A stretch of 64,000 nt of DNA from Lentzea nigeriaca (GTDB taxonomy: Bacteria > Actinomycetota > Actinomycetes > Mycobacteriales > Pseudonocardiaceae), in contig NZ_JAFBCX010000007.1 of NCBI RefSeq assembly GCF_016907955.1, positions 62,001-126,000 of the forward strand, in the 5' to 3' direction. The position numbers and the translations under genes were made by a program. This document shows, in pieces, positions 17,112 through 25,718 of the stretch. Each line of letters starts with the position of its first letter. Positions within the stretch are counted from its first letter, which is position 1. The notes beneath the pieces are model-generated. The model was not told the DNA's origin and searched no databases. It worked only from the letters and a program-made list of their open reading frames with translations.

Positions 17112-18070
17112 CGGGCGGCTTCCACGGCCCAGTAGGTCAGCACCATGTCCGCGCCCGCGCGCCGGATGGCCGTGAGCGACTCGAGGATCGAGCGCTCGCG
17201 GTCGATCCAGCCGTTCGCGGCGGCGGCCTCGATCATCGAGTACTCGCCGGAGATCTGGTACGCCGCAACGGGAACGTCCGAGACCTCGGCGACGGACCGC
17301 AGCACGTCGAGGTACAGCAGCGCCGGCTTGACCATGACCATGTCCGCGCCCTCGGCGAGGTCCAGCTGCACCTCGCGGATCGCCTCACGGCCGTTCCCGG
17401 GGTCCTGCTGGTACGTCTTGCGGTCGCCGGCGAGCTGCGACTCCACGGCGTCGCGGAACGGGCCGTAGAACGCCGAGGCGTACTTGACCGAGTAGGCGAG
17501 GATGCCGGTGTCCTGCAGGCCCGCCTCGTCCAGCGCGTTGCGGATGAAGCCGATCTGGCCGTCCATCATGCCGCTGGGGCCGACGACGTGAGCACCGGCG
17601 CGCGCCTGCGCGACGGCCATCTCGCCGTAGAGCTCCAAAGTCGCGTCGTTGTCCACGGTGCCGTCGGCGGCGAGCACGCCGCAGTGACCGTGGTCGGTGA
17701 ACTCGTCGAGGCAGCAGTCCGACATCAGCACGGTGCTGTCGCCGAGCTCGGCGCGGAGGTCGGCCAGCGCGACGTTGAGGATGCCGTTCGGGTCGGTGCC
17801 GGCGGAACCGACGGCGTCGCGCTCGGCAGGGACGCCGAACAGCATGATGCCGCCGACGCCTGCCTGCACGGCCTCGACCGCGGCCTTCCGCAACGAGTCA
17901 CGGGTGTGCTGCAGGACGCCGGGCATGCTGCCGATCTCGGCGGGCGCGCTCAGGCCTTCCTTGACGAACATCGGCAGGATGAGCTGCCTCGGGCGCACCT
18001 CGGTCTCGGAGACCAGGCGGCGCATGGCGGGCGTCGTGCGCAGACGCCTCGGCCGGTGAAGTGGAAACAC
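17096..18070 (-). CDS. hemB: Delta-aminolevulinic acid dehydratase (porphobilinogen synthase)
   Basis: 324 residues from the GTG at 18070, with AGGGAG upstream. The two active-site lysines are in YSVKYASAFYGPF and MVKPALLYLD; SDCCLDEFTDHGHCG is the cysteine-rich metal loop of zinc-type enzymes. It condenses two 5-aminolevulinates to porphobilinogen. It follows hemD in the rex-hemACD-B run. Confidence 0.96.
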   Translation of the reverse strand: MFPLHRPRRLRTTPAMRRLVSETEVRPRQLILPMFVKEGLSAPAEIGSMPGVLQHTRDSLRKAAVEAVQAGVGGIMLFGVPAERDAVGSAGTDPNGILNVALADLRAELGDSTVLMSDCCLDEFTDHGHCGVLAADGTVDNDATLELYGEMAVAQARAGAHVVGPSGMMDGQIGFIRNALDEAGLQDTGILAYSVKYASAFYGPFRDAVESQLAGDRKTYQQDPGNGREAIREVQLDLAEGADMVMVKPALLYLDVLRSVAEVSDVPVAAYQISGEYSMIEAAAANGWIDRERSILESLTAIRRAGADMVLTYWAVEAARWLDR

Positions 18071-18142
18071 GGCGGGACTCCCTGTGGAGAGAGTCGAAGG
18101 GGCCACCCAAGAATTCTCGAGTGGCCCCAACGGCTTCATGAA

Positions 18143-19675
18143 CTAGCTGCGGCGCAGACGCTTGGTCTTGCGCGGAGGAGGCAGCGCTCCCTCGGCGCGC
18201 AACCGGGCGGCGTGAGCGGCCAGCGCGTCGACCAGCGCGGGCACGTTCGCCTCCTCGGGCTGCACGTCGACCCGGAGGCCGAACTCCCGCGCCGTCTCGG
18301 CGGTCTGCGGGCCGATGCACGCGACGAGCGTGCGGGCGTGCGGCTTGCCCGCGATGCCGACCAGGTTCCGCACGGTCGACGACGAGGTGAAGCACACCGC
18401 GTCGAAGCCACCGGACTTGATCATCTCGCGGGTCTCGGCGGGCGGCGGGGCCGCACGCACGGTGCGGTACGCCGTCACGTCGTCGATCTCCCAGCCACGC
18501 TCGCGCAGGCCAGCGGCCAGCGTCTCGGTGGCGATGTCGGCCCGCGGCAGCAGCACGCGGTCGACCGGGTCCAGGATGTCGTCGTAGGGCGGGAAGTCGT
18601 TGAGGAGACCCTCGGACGACTGCTCACCGGACGGCACGAGCTCGGGGATGATGCCGAACGAGCGCACCTTCGCGGCCGTGGCCTCGCCGACGCAGGCGAT
18701 CTTCACGCCGGAGAACGCTCGGGCGTCCAGGCCGAACTCGCGGAACTTCTCCCACACCGCGCGGACGGCGTTGGTCGAGGTGAAGACGACCCACTGGTAG
18801 CGGCCGTCGACCAGGCCCTTGACCGAGCGCTCCATCTGCGCGGGGCTGCGCGGCGGCTCGACCGAGATGGTCGGCACCTCGACGGCGATGGCGCCGTGCG
18901 AGTGCAGTCGCTCGCTCATCGCGCCGGCCTGCTCCTTGGTCCGCGGGACCAGCACGCGCCAGCCGTACAGCGCGCGCGACTCCCACCAGGAGAGCTTCGA
19001 CCGCGCGGCGGCAGCGGCACCGACCGTGACGACCAATGGGCCGTTCAGCTCACCGGCGTCCGCGGCGAGGGACGCCAGCGTGGTGTCGATGGTGCGCTGC
19101 TGGAAGCCCGTGCCCTCGGCGGTCACGGCGACCGGCGTCTGCGACGCGAGACCGTTCTCGACGAGGTTCGACGCGGCCTCGGCCAGGTGCGAGCCGGTCG
19201 CGTGCAGCACGAGCGTGCCCGGCGAGGCGGCGAGACCCGCCCAGTCCGAAACAGCGCGCACGTCGACCTCGGTGTGCACGCCACCGAGCGCGACACCCGC
19301 GTACGCCGGAACCGCGGTGCCGGAAGGCACGCCGGGGACGACGTCGAACGGGATCGTCGACTTCGCGACGGCCTGCGCTTCCTTCACGACCGAGTCGAGC
19401 GTCAGCGGGTCACCCGCGACGAGACGGACGACGGTGGCGCCGTTGCGGGCCTCGTTCACCAGGTCCTTGGCCACGTCGGCGGACTCACCGACGGCGGGGC
19501 GGACCTCGACTCCCTCGGCCACGGTCGCGAGGACGTCCGACGGGACGTCCGGGTCGGTGACCACGAGCTCCGCACGCGTGAGCAGGTCGTGGGCCCGGAC
19601 CGTGAGCAGCCCGGTGTCGCCTGGGCCGGAGCCCACGAAGGCGATGCGTCCGGGGGTCTTGCGTGCGCGGGTCAT
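18143..19675 (-). CDS. hemD: Uroporphyrinogen-III synthase fused to an N-terminal CobA/SUMT-like domain
   Basis: 510 residues from the ATG at 19675 (GGGGAG 6-11 bases upstream); an ATG at 19690 is also possible. Residues 1-245 resemble SUMT methyltransferase (GSGPGDTGLLTVRA, VVPGVPSGTAVPAYAG), but the usual GDPFVFGRGG loop reads GDPLTLDSVVKE. Residues 250-490 are uroporphyrinogen-III synthase (VLVPRTKEQAGAM, VVFTSTNAVRAVWE, CFTSSSTVRNLVG). It closes hydroxymethylbilane to uroporphyrinogen III; whether the N-terminal part still methylates is doubtful. A basic tail ends the protein. Confidence 0.92.
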   Translation of the reverse strand: MTRARKTPGRIAFVGSGPGDTGLLTVRAHDLLTRAELVVTDPDVPSDVLATVAEGVEVRPAVGESADVAKDLVNEARNGATVVRLVAGDPLTLDSVVKEAQAVAKSTIPFDVVPGVPSGTAVPAYAGVALGGVHTEVDVRAVSDWAGLAASPGTLVLHATGSHLAEAASNLVENGLASQTPVAVTAEGTGFQQRTIDTTLASLAADAGELNGPLVVTVGAAAAARSKLSWWESRALYGWRVLVPRTKEQAGAMSERLHSHGAIAVEVPTISVEPPRSPAQMERSVKGLVDGRYQWVVFTSTNAVRAVWEKFREFGLDARAFSGVKIACVGEATAAKVRSFGIIPELVPSGEQSSEGLLNDFPPYDDILDPVDRVLLPRADIATETLAAGLRERGWEIDDVTAYRTVRAAPPPAETREMIKSGGFDAVCFTSSSTVRNLVGIAGKPHARTLVACIGPQTAETAREFGLRVDVQPEEANVPALVDALAAHAARLRAEGALPPPRKTKRLRRS

Positions 19676-19693
19676 CAGGGCACTCCCCATCGA

Positions 19694-20629
19694 TTACGCC
19701 TCTGGGCCGCTGAGCACGGCGGCCCCGAGGTCGAGCAACTCGGCGGCCAGCGCACGGCCGAGTCCCTCAGCTTCGGTCAAGTCACCGGTGGCGGACGCAC
19801 GGAGGAGATCGTTCTCCGGCGTCGCGGCGACCCCGCGCAGGGAAAGTCGGTACACGACCTTGCCCTCGTCGTCGAGGTCTTCCACCACATCGGCCAGCGC
19901 GCCGACCGGCGCGCTGCAGCCCGCCTCGAGCGCGGCCAGCATGGCGCGCTCCGCGGTCACAGCGGCCCGGCTGGCCGAATCGTCCAAAGTGGACTGGATC
20001 AGGTGCTCGGCATCGACGTCGTCGATCCGGCACTCGACTGCCAACGCGCCCTGCGCGGGCGCGGGAAGCATCTGGATGGGCTCCAGCGTCTCGGTGATCT
20101 CGTCAGCGCGGCCGAGGCGCGCGATGCCGGCGCGAGCCAACACGACGGCGTCGAGCTCTCCGCTGCGGACCTTGCCGATGCGGGTGTCCACGTTGCCGCG
20201 CAACGGAACGATGTTCAGGCCGAGCCCGAGCGCCTCCAGCTGGGCGGCACGGCGCGGCGACCCGGTGCCCACAGTGGACCCCGGCAGCAGCTCGCCGAGC
20301 GTGAGGCCGTCGCGCGCCACGAGAGCGTCGCGCGGGTCCTCGCGCTGCGGCACCGCCGCGAGCACCAGACGCGGGTCCGGCGCGGTCGGCAGGTCCTTGT
20401 AGGAGTGGACGGCGACGTCGATCTCACCGTTCGCCAGCGCGTCGCGCAGGGCGGACGTGAAGACGCCGATGCCGATCTGGGCGATGGGCGCGTCGGAGAG
20501 GTCGCCCGGCGTCTTGATGACGACGATCTCGACCTGCGCTCCGGCAGCCTTCAACGCCTCGGCGACGGTCCCCGTCTGCGCGAGCGCCAGTGCGCTGCCA
20601 CGGGTACCGATCCGTAGGGTGCGGGTCAC
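19694..20629 (-). CDS. hemC: Hydroxymethylbilane synthase (porphobilinogen deaminase)
   Basis: 311 residues, GTG overlapping the hemA stop as GTGA. The dipyrromethane cofactor cysteine is C238 in LEAGCSAPVGA; substrate-binding segments include GTRGSALALAQ, HSYKDLP and GTGSPRRAAQL. It joins four porphobilinogen units. Middle gene of rex-hemACD-B. Confidence 0.97.
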   Translation of the reverse strand: MTRTLRIGTRGSALALAQTGTVAEALKAAGAQVEIVVIKTPGDLSDAPIAQIGIGVFTSALRDALANGEIDVAVHSYKDLPTAPDPRLVLAAVPQREDPRDALVARDGLTLGELLPGSTVGTGSPRRAAQLEALGLGLNIVPLRGNVDTRIGKVRSGELDAVVLARAGIARLGRADEITETLEPIQMLPAPAQGALAVECRIDDVDAEHLIQSTLDDSASRAAVTAERAMLAALEAGCSAPVGALADVVEDLDDEGKVVYRLSLRGVAATPENDLLRASATGDLTEAEGLGRALAAELLDLGAAVLSGPEA

Positions 20630-21942
20630 CGCGTTTCACCATCCACTGAAGACTTCTTGGTCTGGCTCACGGCCCCAGGCGTCTGGGGGTCGAGCCCGAA
20701 CAGTTCGCGGAGAGCCTCCGCATAGCCGGTACCACCCGGCGAGGAGGCGAGCTCCTTCACCCTGACGGTCGGCGTGTGCAGGAGCTTGTCTACAACGCGG
20801 CGCACCGTCTTGGCCAATTCACCGCGTGTCGCGGCGTCCAGTTCGGGAAGTCGCGAATCGAGACGGAGCAGCTCGGCGTCGACCACCTCGGCCGCCCGCT
20901 TGCGCAGCGCCGTGACGGTCGGGGTGACCTCGGCGGAGCGCTGGCTCGCGAGGTAGGCCTTGACCTCGTCGGCGACCAGTTGGGCCGCCATCCGCGCGTC
21001 CTGGCCCGCCGGAGCGTCCGAGAGACGCCGCTGCAGCGTTTCCAGGTCCACCACACGAACGTTCGGCAGCTCGGCGGCGGCCGGGTCGACGTCCTTGGGC
21101 AGGCCCAGGTCGCACACCACGAGCGGCCGGGTGCGCGCGCTGATCATGTCGGCGCGCACGACCGTGTCGACCGATCCGGTGCACGCGAAGACGATGTCCG
21201 CGAGATCGAGTTCGCCGGGCAGCGCGGTGAGGTCGACGGCCGTCGAGGGGACGCCCTCGGCCTTCAGCGACGTGGCCAACCGCACACCGTTGGCCTGCGT
21301 CCGGTTGGCGATGACGACCTCGCCGATGCCCGCCCTGCGCAGGTGCGCGGCGGCCAGGCCGCCCATGGCGCCGGCGCCGACGAGCAGCGCCCGCCTGCCG
21401 ACGAGGGTGCCCAGCGCGGTCTCCGCGTCGCCGAGCGCCTCGGACACGACCGACGCGCCCGCGTGGTCGATGCCCGTCTCGGCGTGCACGCGCTTGCCGA
21501 CGCGCAACGCGTTCTGGGTGAGCTCGTGGACGGTCTTGCCGACGGTGCCCGCCTCGTCCGCCGCCGCGTACGCACCGCGCAGCTGGCCGAGGATCTGGGA
21601 CTCGCCGACGACCATCGAGTCGAGGCCCGCCGCGACGGAGAACAGGTGCTCGACGGCAGCGGCGGCGTAATGCACGTAAAAGTGCTCGTAGAGCGACTGC
21701 GGGTCGACCTGGGCGTGCTGCGCGAGCACGTCGACGACCTCGGACATGCCGCCGTGGAACGACTCGACGACGGCGTAGACCTCGACCCGGTTGCAGGTCG
21801 ACAGGACCATCGCCTCGGAGACGCTGGGGGCGGCGAGCAGCTGGCCGAGGACCTTGGGCAGGTCAGGCTCGGCCACGGTGACGCGTTCCAGGACCGGAAC
21901 GGGGGCGGTGCGGTGCGACAGACCGACTACGAGCACGCTCAT
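20626..21942 (-). CDS. hemA: Glutamyl-tRNA reductase
   Basis: 438 residues, ATG start. Catalytic cysteine C50 in VLSTCNRVEVYA, histidines in LSHRTAPV, NADPH site VGAGAMGGLAAAHL, and a C-terminal dimerisation domain with VVDKLLHTP. It makes glutamate-1-semialdehyde from Glu-tRNA, the first step of the C5 heme pathway. It starts 37 bases after rex, so it should share the Rex-controlled promoter. Confidence 0.97.
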   Translation of the reverse strand: MSVLVVGLSHRTAPVPVLERVTVAEPDLPKVLGQLLAAPSVSEAMVLSTCNRVEVYAVVESFHGGMSEVVDVLAQHAQVDPQSLYEHFYVHYAAAAVEHLFSVAAGLDSMVVGESQILGQLRGAYAAADEAGTVGKTVHELTQNALRVGKRVHAETGIDHAGASVVSEALGDAETALGTLVGRRALLVGAGAMGGLAAAHLRRAGIGEVVIANRTQANGVRLATSLKAEGVPSTAVDLTALPGELDLADIVFACTGSVDTVVRADMISARTRPLVVCDLGLPKDVDPAAAELPNVRVVDLETLQRRLSDAPAGQDARMAAQLVADEVKAYLASQRSAEVTPTVTALRKRAAEVVDAELLRLDSRLPELDAATRGELAKTVRRVVDKLLHTPTVRVKELASSPGGTGYAEALRELFGLDPQTPGAVSQTKKSSVDGETR

Positions 21943-21979
21943 GTACTCACCACGTCTGCCGGAGCCGTCTGGCTCACGC

Positions 21980-22750
21980 TCACGGGCGAATCACCATCCC
22001 GTCCACACCGAGTCCGTTGTTGCCTGCCGAGACGATCCCTGCCGAGACGCTGGCAGCCTCGTCCGCACGTCGAGCGACGTGGAACGACAGGATCTGCATC
22101 TCAACCGCCAAGTCAACCTTGCGCACCTCGACGTTGTCTGGAACCTGAAGGACAACTGGTGCAAAGTTCAGAATGCACTGGACGCCCGCAGATACCAAAC
22201 GGTCGCAAACCGACTGAGCGGCCGGCGGCGGCGTCGCGATCACTCCGATCGAGACCTCGCGCTCCAGGCAGACGGCGGTGATGTCGTCGATGTGACTGAC
22301 GGGAATGCCCCCAACAGGCACTCCGATGAGATCGGCGTCGACGTCGAAGAGAGCGGTGACCGGGAAACCGCGGCCGGGGAAGCCGCCGTAGTTGGCCAGA
22401 GCGTGACCAAGGTTACCGATGCCGACGACCGCGACGGAGTGGTTGCGGGTGAGCCCGAGGATGCGCTCTATGTGGCTCACGAGCACCTCGACGTCGTACC
22501 CGACGCCCCTCGTGCCGTACGACCCGATGTAGCTCAGGTCCTTGCGGAGCTTGGCCGCGTTGACGCCGGCGGCCTGGCTGAGCTCCTCGCTGGAGACGGC
22601 CGTGACGCCCTGGTCGGCCATGCCGGACAGCACGCGGAGGTACACGGCGAGCCTGGCCACCGCCGCCTCGGGGATCGCGCGGGCGCGCTCCCTGTCGGCA
22701 GGCTCCAGAGGGGTGGCGGTCGTCTCACCTTCGCCCCGCTGTGATGCCAC
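21980..22750 (-). CDS. rex: Redox-sensing repressor Rex
   Basis: 256 residues from the GTG at 22750, chosen because GGAGGTCGGAGAG lies just upstream; longer frames reach into the operator. N-terminal winged helix (VSSEELSQAAGVNAAKLRKD, SYIGSYGTRGVGYDV), then an NAD(H)-binding Rossmann domain with VVGIGNLGHALANYGG. High NADH releases Rex from DNA. In Streptomyces coelicolor Rex represses its own rex-hemACD operon; the same gene order here plus an upstream operator supports autoregulation. Confidence 0.95.
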   Translation of the reverse strand: MASQRGEGETTATPLEPADRERARAIPEAAVARLAVYLRVLSGMADQGVTAVSSEELSQAAGVNAAKLRKDLSYIGSYGTRGVGYDVEVLVSHIERILGLTRNHSVAVVGIGNLGHALANYGGFPGRGFPVTALFDVDADLIGVPVGGIPVSHIDDITAVCLEREVSIGVIATPPPAAQSVCDRLVSAGVQCILNFAPVVLQVPDNVEVRKVDLAVEMQILSFHVARRADEAASVSAGIVSAGNNGLGVDGMVIRP

Positions 22751-22819
22751 GCTCTCCGACCTCCGGGTGTGCTTCACCGCAGAGACCCCGCGGCGTTGGT
22801 GATGCACACACCGTACCGC

Positions 22820-22837
22820 TTGTGAACGCATGCACAA
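22820..22837. promoter_or_regulatory. Rex operator (ROP) upstream of rex-hemACD
   Basis: TTGTGAACGCATGCACAA matches the published ROP form TTGTGAAnnnnTTCACAA at all but one outer position. It lies 70 bases upstream of the chosen rex start, in position to block the rex promoter. Confidence 0.88.
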
Positions 22838-22856
22838 AGTCGGCTCGTACGCGCCA

Positions 22857-22887
22857 CAGCGCTGGTCACAGGGTGTGACCAGCGCTG
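22857..22887 (-). terminator. Terminator after fasciclin gene
   Basis: CAGCGCTGGTCACA, loop GGG, TGTGACCAGCGCTG: a perfect 14-bp stem 17 bases past the fasciclin stop on the minus strand, 20 bases from the Rex operator. It insulates the two units. Confidence 0.75.
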
Positions 22888-22903
22888 GAGCGGATGTTGA
22901 TCA

Positions 22904-23524
22904 CTACGGGGTGAGCACCTTGCCGATCACGAACACGGTGGCGTTCTTCGTCGGGATGTTGCCGCACAGGACCGGCGCGCCGTTCACCGTCAGGCTGTCA
23001 CCGGATCCCGCGATGGTGACGTCCTGACCTGCGAGGGTCTTGAGGGTCTTCGCGGCTTGTAGGCCCTTCGCGTCGTAGCGCGTCGGCAGGACGTGGTACT
23101 GCAGGATCGGCGTGAGGGCGGCGGGGTTGCCCGCGAGCTCCTGGAACTTGGCGTCGCCGAGCTCGGCGAAGGCGGGGTCGGCCGGCGCGAACACGGTGAT
23201 CGCCTGCTGCGAGTTGAGCGTGTCCACGAGGTTCGCCGCCTTGACCGCCGCGACCAGCTTGGTCAGCAGCGGGTTGTTGCTCGCGGCCGTGGCCACCGGG
23301 TCCTCCGCCATGCCCTGGAGCGAACCCTTGCCGTCCTGCGGAACACCGGCACAGCCCGGCCCGAAGACGTCGCCCGTCCTGGTCATGCCGTTGCCCATGG
23401 ACTCGCTCGTGGTGGTGGGCGCACTCGTCGGGGTGTTCGTGCTCGTGCCGGCCTGGTCCATGCCGCTGCAGGCGGTGAGACCCGCGATTGCGATCGCAAA
23501 TACACCTGCGAGGGTCTTGCGCAC
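22904..23524 (-). CDS. Fasciclin (FAS1) domain lipoprotein, MPT70/MPT83-like
   Basis: 206 residues, GTG start. Lipoprotein signal ending GLTACS, a Ser/Thr-rich linker (residues 25-50), then one FAS1 domain with NNPLLTKLVAAVKAANLVDTL, ITVFAPADPAFAEL and LQYHVLPTRYDAKGL. Two cysteines in the domain (PGCAG and VLCGN) could form a disulfide. Known relatives are abundant secreted or surface antigens of mycobacteria. It lies directly after a sulfite oxidase-family gene on the same strand. Confidence 0.9.
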   Translation of the reverse strand: MRKTLAGVFAIAIAGLTACSGMDQAGTSTNTPTSAPTTTSESMGNGMTRTGDVFGPGCAGVPQDGKGSLQGMAEDPVATAASNNPLLTKLVAAVKAANLVDTLNSQQAITVFAPADPAFAELGDAKFQELAGNPAALTPILQYHVLPTRYDAKGLQAAKTLKTLAGQDVTIAGSGDSLTVNGAPVLCGNIPTKNATVFVIGKVLTP

Positions 23525-23591
23525 TTTCGATCACTCCCTGAATGTTCTGAACCTGTCTGGTCGAACATTCGGAGCGGATCCGTTTTTGGTT

Positions 23592-25061
23592 CTACTCGAC
23601 GGTGAAAGAAATCGAATGCCACCCGGTCGCGCCGTCCGGAATGGGGTCCAGCCGCGCCTGGTCCTGCGTGTAACCGCTTTTGTCGGTCGCCCGGCACTCG
23701 ACCGTGTGACTGCCGGGCTTCAAGTCCAGCTCGATCCGCCACATCCGCCACGTGCTGTCACTGACGTCCACACCCAGCTCGGCCTGCTGCCACGGCCCGC
23801 CGTCCGCACGGACCTCCACCTTGGCGACGCCCTTCGGCTGCGCCCAGGCCGTGCCCGCGACGACCGTCCTGCCCTTGATTTTGCTCAGTCCCCTGGGCCG
23901 GTCGATTCGTGACATCGTTTTGATCGGCGCCCTGGCGGCCCACCCGCGTGGAATCCAGTAACCCTGCTCTTTCGCGAACGTGGTGACGTTCAGGTCCGTC
24001 ACCCATTTGGTCGCCGAAACGTAGCCGTACAGTCCCGGCACCACGAGCCGCGCGGGAAATCCGTGCTCGGCGGGCAGCGGTTCGCCGTTCATGCCGATCG
24101 CGATGAGGCCGCGTTCGAGGACGTAGTCGAGCGGGCTGCCCGCGGTGAAACCGTCGTCGCTGGTGCTGAACAGCTGGTCGGCGCCCGCCTGCACGCCTGC
24201 TTCCCGGAGCACGTCACCGATCTTGATGCCGATGAACCTCCCGGTGGAGATGTACGGGCCGCCCACCTCGTTGGAGACGCAGGTCAGCGTGACGGTCTCC
24301 TCGATCAGGTCGCGCCTGCGGATCTCGTCGAACGTGAGGACCGCCGGCCGTTCGACCATGCCGTGGATCCGCAGCGCCCACTCCTCCGCGCGGATCCGCG
24401 GGACGCTCAGCGCGGTGTCGATCCGGTAGAAGTCGTCGGCGCTGGTGATGAAGCTCGGAGTGCCGTCCTTGACGAAGTCGGCGTTGATCGGCACCTCCGG
24501 CGCCGGGGTCTTGGGCTTCAGCTCGCCGATGGCCTGGCGCGATCCTTCGACGTCCGTGCGGCTGCCGAAGACCTGGCCGGCGACACCCGCCACGGCCGCG
24601 AGCCCCGCCGTGACGAGGAAGTCGCGTCTGGTCTGGCTCTCCTCGGCCTCCTGGCGCAGGTAGCGGAACACGAAGACGCCCGCACCGAGGCTGGCGAGCG
24701 GCGCGAGGACGCTGAGCTGGCCGACGTCCGGCCTGTTCAGCACGGCCACGACGCCCACCAGGCCGAGCACGACCGCGACCACGGTGCCCGGCGTGGGACT
24801 CTTCCTGCTGGCCAGCCCGGCCGCGACACCGACGCCCGCGAGAACGACCGCCATGCCGGTGAGCAGGACGAGCTTGTCGGCGGTGCCGAACGTGGAGACC
24901 GCGAACTCCTTCAGCCAGGACGGGGTGAGGTCGATCGCGGCGTTGCCCACGGCCAGGTACGGCGAGGCCGACAGCCCCACGAAGGCGGCCACCAGGTGCC
25001 CGGCCGCCAGCGCGGCGATGATCGCGAGCAGTCCGACGAGCGCTGCCTTGACGGGCTTCAT
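23592..25061 (-). CDS. Membrane-anchored molybdopterin-dependent oxidoreductase (sulfite oxidase family)
   Basis: 489 residues, ATG start. Residues 1 to about 135 hold four membrane helices; TRRDFLVTAGLAAVAG near residue 145 looks like a Tat-type segment. The molybdopterin domain follows with the metal-binding cysteine in TLTCVSNEVGG, plus WALRIHGMVERP and AEHGFPARLVVPGLYGY; residues 380-489 are the Ig-like dimer domain. The active site should face outward. The substrate is unknown (methionine sulfoxide, sulfite or other). It precedes the fasciclin gene. Confidence 0.9.
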   Translation of the reverse strand: MKPVKAALVGLLAIIAALAAGHLVAAFVGLSASPYLAVGNAAIDLTPSWLKEFAVSTFGTADKLVLLTGMAVVLAGVGVAAGLASRKSPTPGTVVAVVLGLVGVVAVLNRPDVGQLSVLAPLASLGAGVFVFRYLRQEAEESQTRRDFLVTAGLAAVAGVAGQVFGSRTDVEGSRQAIGELKPKTPAPEVPINADFVKDGTPSFITSADDFYRIDTALSVPRIRAEEWALRIHGMVERPAVLTFDEIRRRDLIEETVTLTCVSNEVGGPYISTGRFIGIKIGDVLREAGVQAGADQLFSTSDDGFTAGSPLDYVLERGLIAIGMNGEPLPAEHGFPARLVVPGLYGYVSATKWVTDLNVTTFAKEQGYWIPRGWAARAPIKTMSRIDRPRGLSKIKGRTVVAGTAWAQPKGVAKVEVRADGGPWQQAELGVDVSDSTWRMWRIELDLKPGSHTVECRATDKSGYTQDQARLDPIPDGATGWHSISFTVE

Positions 25062-25128
25062 GCTTCTAATTCGACACCGATGAGGCCTTGGTTCACCCGA
25101 GCTGTAAGCCCCTGGTAATCAGTTGGGG

Positions 25129-25491
25129 GTGAGCGACTGGACTCCCTGGGACGAGAGCGAGTACCTGGCGTACCTGGAGAGCGAGCGCACGGACTTCGCC
25201 TGGGCCATGCAGCACTACGGCGGCCTGTCCGCCGACGACGCCCGGCAGGCGGCGGTCGAGTTCTACGAGTACGAGCCGCCGGACGCGCCGTACCGGGGCC
25301 TCGTGTTCCACGACCTCGCCTGGGACTGGGCGATGGAACGGATCATGGCCCGGTGCGACTACCCGTACTGGCACACGCACCCGGTGCCGGAACCGCCGCC
25401 TGACTACCCCGGCTACATCGCACCCGAGGGCGTGCCGCGGCCGACGTCGGACGAGATGGACGCGTTGCGACGCAAGCTGGACGGCGCCTGA
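25129..25491 (+). CDS. Hypothetical acidic protein, aromatic-rich
   Basis: 120 residues from the GTG at 25129; a TTG two codons upstream is also possible and neither has a clear ribosome site. It begins MSDWTPWDESEYLAYLESER and is rich in Trp, Tyr and Asp/Glu, with no signal or membrane segment. I do not recognise the family. Its last codons are partly repeated 89 bases downstream (25530-25587). Confidence 0.6.
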   Translation: MSDWTPWDESEYLAYLESERTDFAWAMQHYGGLSADDARQAAVEFYEYEPPDAPYRGLVFHDLAWDWAMERIMARCDYPYWHTHPVPEPPPDYPGYIAPEGVPRPTSDEMDALRRKLDGA

Positions 25492-25587
25492 CCTGCGCAC
25501 GGCCACGTCCAACCCGAAACGCACCACAGCCGACAGCTGCCGAGCTGGACGCGCTGCGACGCGAACCGGGCGGCGCCTGACATCCGC
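25441..25587 (+). repeat. Partial tandem duplication of the 3' end of the hypothetical gene
   Basis: 25441-25498 and 25530-25587 align without gaps at 46 of 58 positions, including the segment GGCGCCTGAC that contains the stop codon. The second copy has no open frame of its own. This looks like a decayed gene-end duplication within the 227-bp gap before the HAD gene. Confidence 0.6.
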
Positions 25588-25718
25588 GCTGCTCGGCCTC
25601 GCGGCGATTCGCCGGTGAACGCGCGCCGACCGCACGCCGATCTCGGCCACCACCGTCCTCGCGGCGAGCGCCGACGGCACGCCCGGTACAGGCAGCCATC
25701 CGCCGTGTCGCAGGGGCC

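Noticed and set aside
17588..20617. Plus-strand open frame of about 1,000 codons opposite hemB, hemD and hemC
   Set aside because: High-GC shadow: it is antisense to three recognised heme genes, rich in Arg/Gly/His with no domain and no ribosome site.
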